Assembly: GCF_032121415.1 (NCBI RefSeq) | Contig: NZ_CP135079.1 | Location: 1,860,001-1,924,000, forward strand | Direction of reading: 5' to 3' | DNA from: Streptomyces parvus | GTDB taxonomy: Bacteria; Actinomycetota; Actinomycetes; Streptomycetales; Streptomycetaceae | DNA: 64,000 nt | Shown here: positions 1 to 12,000 of the stretch, in pieces | Layout: each line of letters begins with the position of its first letter | Numbering within the stretch: the stretch's first letter is position 1 | Position numbers and translations under genes: made by a program | Notes under the pieces: generated by a model | What the model was told of the DNA's origin: nothing | The model's database searches: none | The model's input: the letters and a program-made list of their open reading frames with translations, nothing else

Positions 1-3000
1 CGCTGCGAGAAGCGCTGGACCAGCTCCGGGCTCAGTGCCCCGGGTCCGGTGGTGAGGAACAGCACCGGACTGCCGAGGGAGACCGTACGGAGCGCGGGCG
101 CCAGGTCCAGCAGGGCCAGGAACTCGTTCTCCGGCACGCGGACGGGGGCGCGGCCGGGCAGATGGAGGACGGGGGTGCCGGACGCGTCGACCTCGATGAC
201 GTTGAGCAGGGGCATGAGCTTGTCCGGGCCGGTCCACTCGGGCGTGAGCCGGCGGGAGGCGGTCCCGTCGGCCCGGTGCAGGGCGCCCCAGTCGATCCCG
301 GCGGGGGCAGGGGCGCCGGACCAGTTGACGCCCTGGATGTTGGGTCCTTGCCGGAGCAGGGACGCCGGGCCGAAGGCGCCGCTCTCCGCCAGGTGGAACG
401 CGGCCAGCAGGTCGTGGTCGGTGGCGTCCATGCCCTGGGCGATCGCCTTGGCCGACACCGCCCAGACGGCTTGCTGCTGGTTGCGGCCCCAGGTGACGGC
501 GGGATCGAGATGGAGGACCTTGCGGCCCATGGCCTCGCGGGCGGCGGGGGTCATCGGGCGGAAGAGCTGGGCGGCCCGGGCCGTGGCCCACAGGGTGGAC
601 GCGACGTGGCGCGGGGTGAAGGCCGCCTGGGGTGGCAGCGACTGCACGTGCCGGATCATCTGCTCACCGGCGTCCGCCAGTTGCCTCAGGGTGATCTGAA
701 GCGCGGGCGAGGGCACGGCGTCGGTGAGCCGGGCGTCGGGGTCGGCCGCGACGCGGGCGGCCGCGTGGTCGAGGAGAGCCCGGTATCCGGCCAGGTCCGG
801 GGCCCGGCCGGTGTGTTCGCGGACGAAGAAGTCGAGCAGGTCGCCGCGGAACGGGGTGAAGGTGTTGAGGGCGGGGTCGTTGGCGCGGAGGCGTTCCAGC
901 GCGCCGATGCCGCGGAGCGCCCGCTCGTACCGCCCGCCGGGGGTGGCGCGGTCGTCCTCGACGGCGTCGCCGAACACCCTCCGCAGGGCGCGTACCAGCC
1001 GGAGCGTCGCCTCCCGGGTCTCGGCCGGCACGTCGCCCGTGGTCCGGTGCAGTCCGGCGACGCCCGCCAGCCGGTCCAGCTCGTCGTCGAGCGGTTCGGG
1101 GCGGCGCAGCACCCGGCGGCCCCGTTGTCCGTCGGCAGCGTCCATGATGAAGCGCCGGGTGTCGTCCATCCCGGTCATCCGGGTGGAGCCGTCGGTGTCG
1201 AAGCGGGTGAGGTTGGCGACGAGCTGGTCGAGCGGGACGTCGCCCAGCGGGTCGTCGACGTGCGGGACCGGGGCGAACGACGGCTGCGGCCGGGCGGGGT
1301 CGCCGTCCGAGGAGCTCCAGCAGACCTCCAGGTGCATGCGGTGGCCCCGCGGCAGCTCGCGGACCTCGCGGAGCCCGGCGATGTACTCGGCGGCGTCGTG
1401 CTTGCCCAGCCAGACGGTCCGGCCGTCGTGGAGCGGGAGCTCGATCCGGCCCGGGTCGCCGTGGCCCGCGAAGACGTAGACGGCCCCGTCCATGACGACG
1501 GGCTCGGAGGCCGTCTCCTGGGCGCGGGTGCCCGCGGGCGTCCAGTGGACGAGCCGTCGCATCCTGCGCAGGGCACGGAAGTTGCGCTCGCGCCGCCGCA
1601 GCCCGTCCTGCCGGTGGACGGCGATCCGGCCGAACCGCTGGTGGTTCTCGTCGGCCAGCGGACGCGTGACGACGTCGCCGTCGCGGAACACGGTGCCGTC
1701 CAGCGCCGTCCACGTCCGGTCCTCGTACGGTCCGGCCGTCGGCGACGGGGCGACGGACACCCATGCCCCGACCGGCGCGTCGGGGTCGGAGTCCATCGTC
1801 ACCAGGACGTGCGCGTCCCCGGTGCCGTCGGGGACGATCCGGCCCACGCCGCTCGGCCCCCACACGGTGCGGCCCAGCCGGTCGGCCACTACCCGGAGCG
1901 TCTCCAGGTAGCGGTCGCCGGTGTACGGGACGGCGAGGACGACCGGCACGTCCTTGGGGAGCTTCGCCAGCTCCGGGTCGGCGGCCAGCGCGTCGGCGAC
2001 CGCCTCCGCGTCCAGGACCCGGCCGTCCGCCGTCCGCACCCGGCCGTCCTCGCCGTCGGCGGTGACGACGTACGCGGTGTCCGGCCAGGGTGCCGGGCCG
2101 GTCGCGACGACCTTCGGCGGGGTGCCGGGCCGGCGCTCGATGGTCCGCAGGGTCCCCGGGAGGACGCGGGTGGCGTTCTTCGCGGTCCAGTTGCGGCCCT
2201 GCGCGGCGCCGGACGGTCCGGCCAGCAGGGTGCCCGGTGCGAGCAGCGGATCGTTCGGCCCGGTGAACGCGCCGGTCGCCGGTAGCGGTGCGGCGGTGAT
2301 CGGCGCGGTGGCGGGCGCGGTGGCGACGGGGGCGAAGAAGTCCGGGCCGGCCATGGCCGTCTCCCAGGCGCGCACACTGTGGTGCTGCGAGGTGATCGCC
2401 ATCCCCGACAGCTCCAGGTCGACCCCGACCGATCCGGCCGCGGAGAGCAGCAGGAACTGCAGCGCCACCGGCAGCGGCGGTTCGGCCTGCCCGTTCGCGG
2501 TGAAGTACGAGCTGACCGCCGCCCTCAGCTCGCTCCAGGTCAACGGGGCCGTGAAACCGTTGGCCGCTCGGGTCCGCTCCAGCGCCCAGAAGCCCCGCAG
2601 CAGCGCCTCGAACGCGGTCGCGTCGTTCTCCAGCAGGGGGCCGTAGACCAGCCGGACCGCCCGGACCCACCGCAGGACGACGGGGGCCCGGCCTCGGTCG
2701 CCGGTGATCCGCTCGGCCCACCGGGCCAGTTCGGCGGTCGACAGCTCGGGGCGGAACCCGGCCCACCAGTCGCCCTCGGCCAGTTGCCAGCGCGGCCCGG
2801 CCATCTGGTCGCCGGGGACGAGGAGTGCCTCCGCACCGCTGCCGGTGGTCCAGATCCAGCGGCCCAGGCCGTTGGCCAGCTGCTGGCCGGCCACCGGGGT
2901 CTCCAGCGGGTCGGCGGACGGCGGGCCCGCCAGGTCGGCCCCGGTCACCACGACCGGCCGTTCCGGGGCGAGCGCGGTCAGATCGCCGTCCACGGCGAAC

Positions 3001-6000
3001 AGGAAGTCCACGATCCGGGCGTAAGAGAACGCCGCGTCGGTGCCGTCGGTCAGTGCGAGGAGCGCGCCGTCGGGGCCGCCGCGCAGCCCGACCAGGTACG
3101 CGTCCTCGAAGGGCAGGGCCTGGAGGGGGCTTTCGAGCGGTACCGGGCCCAGCCGCAGGTAGGTGAAGCCGGTCACCTGGGGCAGCAGTCCGTAGTGCTG
3201 CCGCAGTCCGTCCTGCCAGGCTGCCAGCGGCAGGGAGGACGTGCCCACCGGGATGTCCTGCGCGTCGCGGTGCCGGATCACCATCACGCGTTCCAGGAGG
3301 ACGCGGGCGCCGTCCATCGCGACCACTTCCGCGTACCACCGCATGACCGGCGGGGTCTGCGCCGGGTCGGCGAGGACGGCGAGGGCGCCACGTGCCGCGT
3401 CGAAGAAGCCCCGGGCCTTCGCCTGCCCGCCCGGGGGGATGGTCGGCAGCAGCGCGTACGCCTCCGTCAGCGCGGCCCGCAGGGCCTGGTGGGCGGGGTG
3501 GCCCTCGTGCAGCGGCCGGCCCAGCGCGTACTCGCCCAGCGCCAGGGAGATGTTCCGGCTGTCCCACTCGGTCAGCGGCCTGCGGGTGGCACCGCCCACC
3601 TGCGGGATCCCGGCCCGCGCCGCCACCATCAGGAAGCCCGCGACGCCCTGCACCACGGGGTTCTCCACGATCCGCCGGACGGACTCGCGCAGCACGTCTT
3701 CGGGGAGCGGCGCCCGGGACCGCAGGGCGCGCTCGTAGGCGGCGCGGCCGAGTGCGGACAGTTCGGTGACGGCGCGCTGGATCTCCTCGGGCGTCATGAA
3801 CTGGCCGGTGTAGCCGAAGTGCCGCAGCTCGGCGAGGACCAGGGGGACGGCCAGCCGGCCGTCGTCGGTGTCCAGGACCGGGTAGTCGCCGTCGTCCATG
3901 CCGACGGCGTAGCGCTGGCTGACGGGCTCGCCCTGGGACGTGCGGCCGGTGAGGACGGCGGTCCAGTGCTCGCGGGGCGTCGGCACCTCCGTGCCGGCGG
4001 TGTCGAAGAAGGCGGGGTCGGCGGGCAGATGGGGCGTCAGCCGTTGCCGGAAGTAGTCCAGCAGTCGGCCCAGTTGCTGGGCGGCGTCGGCGGAGAGCTG
4101 GTCGTGGTGCTCGTTCAGGAACGCCCGGGTGCGGGGGCGCAGCGCCCTCAGGATCCGGTCCAGCGCGTTGCGCGAGGCGGCGGGCAGGAGGTTCTTGATC
4201 AGCTCAGGGTCGGTGCCCGGCGGGCGGGCGTTGTCGAAGACGTCGCCGATCGGCGCGGCCGCGACGTTCTGGAAGCCCAGCCATCCGTAGCCCCACACCT
4301 CGTCGACCTCGGGGATGGCCGCGAGGAAGGGTGCGAGGTGGCTCTCCACGGCGGTCGTGCCGAGGACCTGGTTCGCGTACGTCGCGGTGAGCCACTGGCC
4401 GAAGTTGCGGGCGCCGGCGATGGCCGTCTCGAACTTGGGTACGGTCAGCCGCTGGTGGGCGATGTCCTGGAGCTCCCGGAGGCCGACGGTGGGGTAGCCG
4501 AGGGTGAGCTGGCCGTAGGCGGTCCAGTCGAAGCCCTCGGGCGCGGGGTTGACCTTGGCCTTCAGCCCGGTCTCGGTGAACGTCCAGCCGCCGAGCGGGC
4601 CGAGTATCTCGGTGAGCGGGACGGCGACCTGGCGCTCGTCCGGCAGCCGTCCGGCGGCGCGCGCCCGCTGGAGCTGGGCCATGCCCTCCTCCTGGGTCTG
4701 CCGGCGCTCGCCGGGGAGGACGGCCATGGGGTCGAGGACGAACTCGCCGATGACGAAGTTCCTGCGGACCGGGCGCGGCTGTCCCGGGGGCACCTGCGGC
4801 TCGTTGACGTGGAGGAGGCCGTCGGCCGTCATCCAGAAGCCGCGGCTGTCGGTGACGAGCGTGATGCCGGGGCCGTGGGCGAGGACGAGCGTGGAGTCGA
4901 GGCGGCCGGGCAGGTCGAGGAAGAGGTCGCGGCGCTCCTCGACCTCCAGTCCGATGGCGCCGTAGCCGGGCTCGACCGGCGCGTCCAGACCGGCGTGCAC
5001 CGTGGAGGAGGACGGGGCGAACTCGGGGAGGGCGTGTTCCAGGGCCTGTCCGCCGGGGCCGACGACGACGGCACGGGCGTCGGACGCCGCGACCGCGGGC
5101 GGGAGCAGGGACACCTGCCGGCCGTGGCCGGCCGAGAGGTCCAACCACACCACACCACCGCTGCCGCTGAGGTGGTAGGCCGCCCAGGCGTGCCCGGGGT
5201 TCGTTCCCTGGCGCTGGGCCAGGACGAGGGCGGCGGTGCCCGGGCCCTGGGCGGTGACCGCTCCGGCCACCGCGTCCCACGACCGGACCCGGCGCCACCC
5301 GGGGCCCATGACCAGGGACGACTCCGTGGCAGGGATGCCGACCGCCGTGTCGTCCGCCGTCCGCGCCGGGCGCACGCCCTGCGGGAACAGCTCGGCGCGG
5401 AGCGCGCTCAGGAGCACCAGGCAGCGTTCGACCGTCAGGCCGCGCACCGGTTCCCGGTCCGTCACCCGGCGGACCAGCGCGGTGAGTCCGGCTCGGTCGA
5501 GCGGCGGTCCCACGGTGATCTCGGTCCCGGTCAGGCTGCGCGGCGTGGTGAGCGCGGTGGTGGCCGGTTCCGTGTCCGGTACGGGGGTGAACCGCGTGGC
5601 CGGCTTCGGGGAGGAGAACAGGGCCTCACCGTACGGGGCGGTCGCCAGGACGCTGGAGTTCAGGCCCTGCAGCCATGCCTTGCGCCAGACGCCCTGCCGG
5701 CCGCTCGCGGTCTCGGGGCGTCCGATGAGCCGCAGCGGGGCGGCCGTGGCACCGGGCTGCGGGGTGGTCGGGGCCACCGTCAAAGCGCCGCTGTACGCCC
5801 AGCCGTTGCGGGCGGTGCGGTTGGAGAACGCCTCGGAGAGCGCGGCGGCGCGTCCCGAGCCGCTGCCCGCGCCGGAGAGTACGAACAGGAGGGGGACGCC
5901 GAGCGCGACGGTGCGCAGCGGCGGGGCCAGGTCGAGGAGGGCCAGGAACTCGCGGTCGGCGACGCGGAGGGGCCGCATGCCCGGCAGATGGAGGACCACG

Positions 6001-9000
6001 AAGCCGTCGGCGTCGGTGTCGGTCCACGCGACCATGACGTCCGTGGATTCGCCCTCGGCGGTCCACGGCGCGCGGAAGTGCTGGAGGGACACGCCGTCGT
6101 CCACGGTGTCCTGACGGCCGACGGCCCGCAGGTCGATTCCGCCGGGCGCCGGACTGCCGCTCCAGTTGAAGCCCTGGAAGCCCTCCCCGGACCGCAGCTG
6201 CCGGGCGGGGCCGAATGCCCCCTTGGAGGCGAGGTGGAAGGCGGCCAGCGTGAAGAAGTCCGCCGGGTCGAGTCCGGCCGCGATGGCCTGGGCCGTCAGC
6301 ATGTACAGGTGCTGCTTCCGCGCCGGAGCCCACTCCTCGTCGGGGAACACGTGCAGGACCCGGCGACCCAGCTTCTCCGTGAACGCGTCGTCCCGGCCGG
6401 CCATCTGCTGGGCGGCGCCCGCCATCGCCCAGAAGGCCTGGGTCACGGCGCGTTTGGTCACCGGTACGTTCTCGGGCTGCCGCAGCACGTTCCGTACGAG
6501 CGGGGCGCCGAACTGGGTGACCTGCCGTATCGCGTGCTGGATCGCCGGGTCCCCGATGGCCTCGCCGAGGGCGGCCTCCGGCTTCTGCGCCAGTAGGCCG
6601 GCGGCCAGGTCCAGGACCTTGCGGTAGTCGTCGGGGCCCGGGGTCTTCCCCCCCACCCGCTGGGCGATGAAGGTCCACAGCTCCATGCGGAAGGGGGTGA
6701 ACCGGCTCAGCGCCGGGTCGTTGGCGCGCAGGGTCTCCATGGCGCCGATGCCCCGGAGCAGCCGCGCGTGCAGGGCCTTGTCCTGTTCGGCCTCGGGGCC
6801 GAAGACGATGCGCAGGGCCCGCACCAGCCGGAGCGTGGTCGCGCGCACCTCCGGCGACGCCTCCCCTTCCGCGGTGTGCAGGCCGGCGGCGCGGGCCATC
6901 TCGTCCAGCTCGTGCGGCAGCGGCTCGGGCCTGACCCACCTGCGGCGTCCGACGACTCCGCCGGGGGCGTCGTGCAGGATGTGCGCGTCGGTGTGGAAGC
7001 CGCTGCTCATCAGTGACCCCTCGGTGAGGCGGCGGCTCGCGTTCGCCGTGTGCTGGGCGAGCGAGACCTCCTCCAGCGGGTCCTGCACGGCGGGCGGGGG
7101 GCGGTTGTCCAGGTGCGGCAGGGTAGGGTCCCCCGCCGCGTCGCTCCAGCAGACCTCCAGCTTGATCCGGTGGCCCTCGGCCAGTTCGGTGACCTCGGGC
7201 AGTCCGCTGATGTACAGGCCGCCGTCCCCCGCGCTCAGGGACACCGTCCGGCCGTCGCGCAGGGCGAGTTGCAGGCCGCCCCGCAGCCCGTGGGCCACGT
7301 ACACGTACGACGCCGGGTCCGGGGTCCGGTCCTCCTCGCTGATCAGCGCCGTCCGGCCGCCGGACGCCATCAGGTGCACCAGCTTCTTGGCGCGCTGGTA
7401 GGACCGCATCAGGTCTTCGCGGCCCCGGGCGTCGTCGCCGTGCGACATCCGGCCGAACCGCTCGTCCCGGTCGGAGACCAGGGGCATGGTGAGGACGTCG
7501 CTGTCGCGGAAGACGGTGCCGTCGAGCGCCGTCCAGACGCGGTCCCGGAGCGGTGCGGCCTTCTTCGTGGGCCGGAAAGGCACCCAGGAGCCGAGGGGCT
7601 GGTCCGGGCCGTGGTCGATGAGCGCCGGGACGTGCTCGCGCTTCTTGTTGCGCACCAGTCGGCCGTCGCCGCTGGGTGCCCACACGGGACGCTCCAGCAG
7701 GTTGGCGACCGCCCGCAGATAGGCCAGGTACCGCTCGTTGGCCAGGTGCGGGACGACCAGCACGACGGGGACGTCCCGGGGCAACTTCGCCAGCTCGGGG
7801 TCGGTGGCGAGTTCGGCCGCCAGCTGCTCCGGGTCCAGCATGCGCCCGTCGGGGAACCGCACCCCGTCCGGGCCCCTCTCGCCCCAGACGATGTAGGCCG
7901 AGTCGCCCCACGGTGCGGCCCGGTCCTCGCCGGCCTTCTCCTTGGGCGGGGCGCCCGACTCCTCCTCGTACACCCGGATGCGTCCGATGCGCAGCTGGCG
8001 CACCTTCTGGTCCGTCAGATTGCGGCCGCGCGGGGCGCCCGAGGCGTTCGTCATGAGCGTCGCGGGCGACAGGAGCGAACCGGCCGGGGGCCGCCGCTGC
8101 TCGCCGACGCTCAGGGAGCCGATGTCCGGCAGCGCGCCGGCCTTCCGGTCCGACGGGCTGAAGACGATCAGGTCGCCCGTGCCGGAGGCGGCCGCGGGGG
8201 CGTTGGTCTGCCGGGCGGAGCGGGTCCACCTGCCCGGCGTCTTCGTGGCCGGGTCGGTCAGGGCGAGGATGCCGAGCGGGGTGGCGGGGTCGCCGGAGGA
8301 GAGCATCATCGGCGCGCTGTACCGGTACGCGGGGCGCCCGGTGCGCTCGGAGAACCTCCGTACCAGCTGGGGGCTCAGGGTTCCCGGGCCGGTGGTCAGG
8401 AACAGCACCGGGTGCTTCAGCGGGAGGGTGCGCAGGCCGGGGTCCCTCTCCAGCAGGGCCAGGAACTCGTTCTCGGATACGGGCAGGGGCGCGCGGCCCG
8501 GCAGGTGCAGCACGATCCGCCCGGCCCCGTCGACCTCCACGACGTTCAGGACCGGCATCGGCTTGTGCGGGCCGGTCCAGGCGGGCTGTACCGAGGCGAT
8601 GCTGCTGCCGTTGGGCCCGAACGTCATCTGCCGCACGGTGCCCCAGTCGACCCCGGCGGGCATGGCGGTGCCGGACCAGTTGACCCCCTGGTCGTTCGCT
8701 CCCTGCCGGAGTACCGCGGGCAGGGCGAACGCGCCGCTCTCCGCGAGGTGGTAGGCGGCCATGACGTCCTGGTCGCCGACGTCCACACCCTCGGCGATCG
8801 CCTTGGAGAGCAGCGCCCACAGCGACTCCTGCCGCGACCGGTCCCAGGCGGTGGCGGCGTCGAGATGGAGGACCCTGCGCCCCATGGCCTCCCGGGCGGC
8901 GGGTGTCATCGGCCGGAGCAGCCGGGCGGCGCGGGTCGTGGCCCACAGGGTCGAGGCGACCAGCCGGGGGGTGAACGGCGCCGGGGCGGGCAGCGACTGC

Positions 9001-12000
9001 ACGTGGCGGATCATCTGCTCGCCCTTGTCCGCCAGTTGCTTGAGGGCGATCTCCAGCGACGGTGCGGGCACCGCGTCGGTGAGCTTGGCGTTCGCGTCGG
9101 CGGCGATCCGCTCGGCGGCGAAGTCGAGCAGTTCCACGTACCCCCGCTTGTCGGGGGTACGGCCGGTGTGCTCCTGGACGAAGAAGTCCAGCATGTCGAG
9201 CCGGAACGGGGTGAGGTGGGAGATCGTCCCGTCGTTCGCCCGCATCCGCTCCAGCGCGACGACACCCTTCATGACGCGCTCGAACCGGCCGTCCGGTCCA
9301 CCCCGGTGGCCCTCGAACGTGGTGCCGAAGACGGTGCGCACCGCCCGGAGCAGCCGCAGCATCGTCTGCCGCGTCTCCGGCGGGACCTGGCCCGGACCGC
9401 GGTGCAGTCCGAAGTCCCGGGCCAGGGTGTCCAGCGCGGGTCCCAGCGGCTCGGGGCGGCGCAGGACCCTGCCGCCCCGCTGGCCGGTCGCCGAGGCCAG
9501 GGCGATGCGCTGGGTGTCGTTGAAGCCGGTCTGGCGGAGGGAGCCGTCCGTCTCCAGTCGGGTGAGGTTGGCCACCAGCTGGTCGAGCCCCACGTCGTCG
9601 AGCGGGTCGTCCACGTGGGGCGTGTCGCCCAGCGAGGGGTACTGCCGGCGCGGGTCGCCGTCCGAGGAGCTCCAGCAGATTTCCAGGTGCATGCGGTGAC
9701 CGGGCGGCAGCTTGCGTACCTCGGGCAGGCCCGCGATGTACGCCGCCGCGTCCTCCTTCGTCAGCCACACGGTCCGGCCGCCTCGCAGCGGGAGGGCCAT
9801 CCGGCCCGGTGCGCCGTGCCCGGCGTAGACGTAAACGGCGGCGTCCGTCGTGACCGGCTCCGAACCGACCGGCTCGTGCTCGGTGCCGGCGTCGGTGCCC
9901 TCGGGGAGCCGGTGGGACAGCTCCCGCAGTTTCAGGAAGCGGCGGAGCCGCTGCGCCCGCCGCCGCAGGCCGTCCTTCTGCTCGACGGCCAGCCGCCCGA
10001 AGTGCCGGTGGTCCTCGTCGGTCAGCGGCACGGTGAGGACGTCGCTGTCGCGGAACACGGTGCCGTCCAGCGCCGTCCATGTGCGGTCGAGGTGGGACCC
10101 GATCGCGGTCGAGGGCTCGACCGCGATCCAGTCGCCGACCGGGGCGTCGGCATCGCGGTCCAGCAGCGCGAGGACGTGGGCGCCCGATCCGTCGGGGACG
10201 GCGCGGCCCATTCCGCTCGGCCCCCACACGGTGCGGCCCAGCCGGTCGGCCACCGTCTGGAGCGTCTGCTGGTAGCCGTCGCCGGTGTACGGGACGGCGA
10301 GGACGACCGGCACGTCCTTGGGGAGCTTCGCCAGCTCCGGGTCGGCGGCCAGCGCGTCGGCGACCGCCTCCGGGCCCAGTTCCCGGTCGTCCGGCAGCAG
10401 TACGCGGCCGGCCTCGTCGTCGGCGATCACCACGTACGCGGTGTCCGGCCACGGCGCCGGGCCGGTCGAGACGACCTTCGCCGCGGTGCCGGGCCGGCGC
10501 TCGATGGTCCGCAACGTGCCCGGGAGGACGCGGTCGATCTTCGCCCGGGTCCAGTTGCGGCCCTGGGTGGTTCCGGACGGACCGTTGATCCTGGTCTCCG
10601 GGGCGAGCACGGGGTCGCCGGGGCCGGCGAAGGCGTCCGACGTCGTGGCGGGAGCGGACGCGGTCGGCGCGGCGGGGGCGGACGCGGCCGGCGCGCTCGG
10701 CGGCGGGGCGAAGAGGGACATCTCCTCGTCGCTGTCGGTGACGTCCTCGACGACGCCGCCCGTGGCGGGTGTGTCCCAGGCGCGCACACTGTGGTGCTGC
10801 GAGGTGATCGCCATCCCCGACAGCTCCAGGTCGACCCCGACCGATCCGGCCGCGGAGAGCAGCAGGAACTGCAGCGCCACCGGCAGCGGCGGTTCGGCCT
10901 GCCCGTTCGCGGTGAAGTACGAGCTGACCGCCGCCCTCAGCTCGCTCCAGGTCAACGGGGCCGTGAAACCGTTGGCCGCTCGGGTCCGCTCCAGCGCCCA
11001 GAAGCCCCGCAGCAGCGCCTCGAACGCGGTCGCGTCGTTCTCCAGCAGGGGGCCGTAGACCAGCCGGACCGCCCGGACCCACCGCAGGACGACGGGGGCC
11101 CGGCCTCGGTCGCCGGTGATCCGCTCGGCCCACCGGGCCAGTTCGGCGGTCGACAGCTCGGGGCGGAACCCGGCCCACCAGTCGCCCTCGGCCAGTTGCC
11201 AGCGCGGCCCGGCCATCTGGTCGCCGGGGACGAGGAGTGCCTCCGCACCGCTGCCGGTGGTCCAGATCCAGCGGCCCAGGCCGTTGGCCAGCTGCTGGCC
11301 GGCCACCGGGGTCTCCAGCGGGTCGGCGGACGGCGGGCCCGCCAGGTCGGCCTCGGTCACCACGACCGGCCGTTCCGGGGCGAGCGCGGTCAGATCGCCG
11401 TCGACCGCGAACAGGAAGTCCACGATCCGGGCGTAAGAGAACGCCGCGTCGGTGCCGTCGGTCAGTGCGAGGAGCGCGCCGTCGGGGCCGCCGCGCAGCC
11501 CGACCAGGTACGCGTCGTGGAACGGCAGGTTCTGGACCGGGCTCTCCAGGGTCACCGGGCCGGGGCGCACGTAGGTGAAACCGACCACCTCGGGCAGCAG
11601 GCCGTACGTCTGCCGGCGGGCGTCCTGCCAGTCCTGGTCGGGGCGGGAGGAGGTGCCCAGCGGGGTGCCGTCGGCGGCCCGGTGCCTGACCGCGAGGATC
11701 CGGTCCAGGAGGACGCGGGAGCCGTCCGCCGCGACCAGCTCGGACGCCCACTCCAGCGGCGGCGGGGTCCGCTCCGGGTCGGCCAGGACCTCCAGGGCGC
11801 CCTGGGCGGCGGTGATCATGGCCTGGAGCCGCGGCCGGTGGCCCGGGGGAAGCGTGTCGACGGCGTCGGCCGCCTCCTGGACCGCCGTGCGCAGGGCCCG
11901 GTGCAGGGGGTGGTCGGCGGGCAGCGGGGTGCCGAGCGCGTACTCGCCCAGGGCACGGGAGATCCGCTGGCTCTCGCCCACCGGCATCAGGCGGCGGGGG

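Noticed and set aside
2362..11516. The two near-identical segments as an insertion sequence or prophage remnant
   Set aside because: They contain no transposase, terminal inverted repeats or target duplications, and both continue the giant frame.
5626..11751. Leftward 2041-codon frame and others of the same phase (664-3567, 12154-15144, 15178-18618, 20626-23430, 25906-28314)
   Set aside because: They share the strand of the giant gene but lie in a shifted phase, and they translate to Arg/Pro-rich low-complexity sequence. All recognised motifs are in the other phase.
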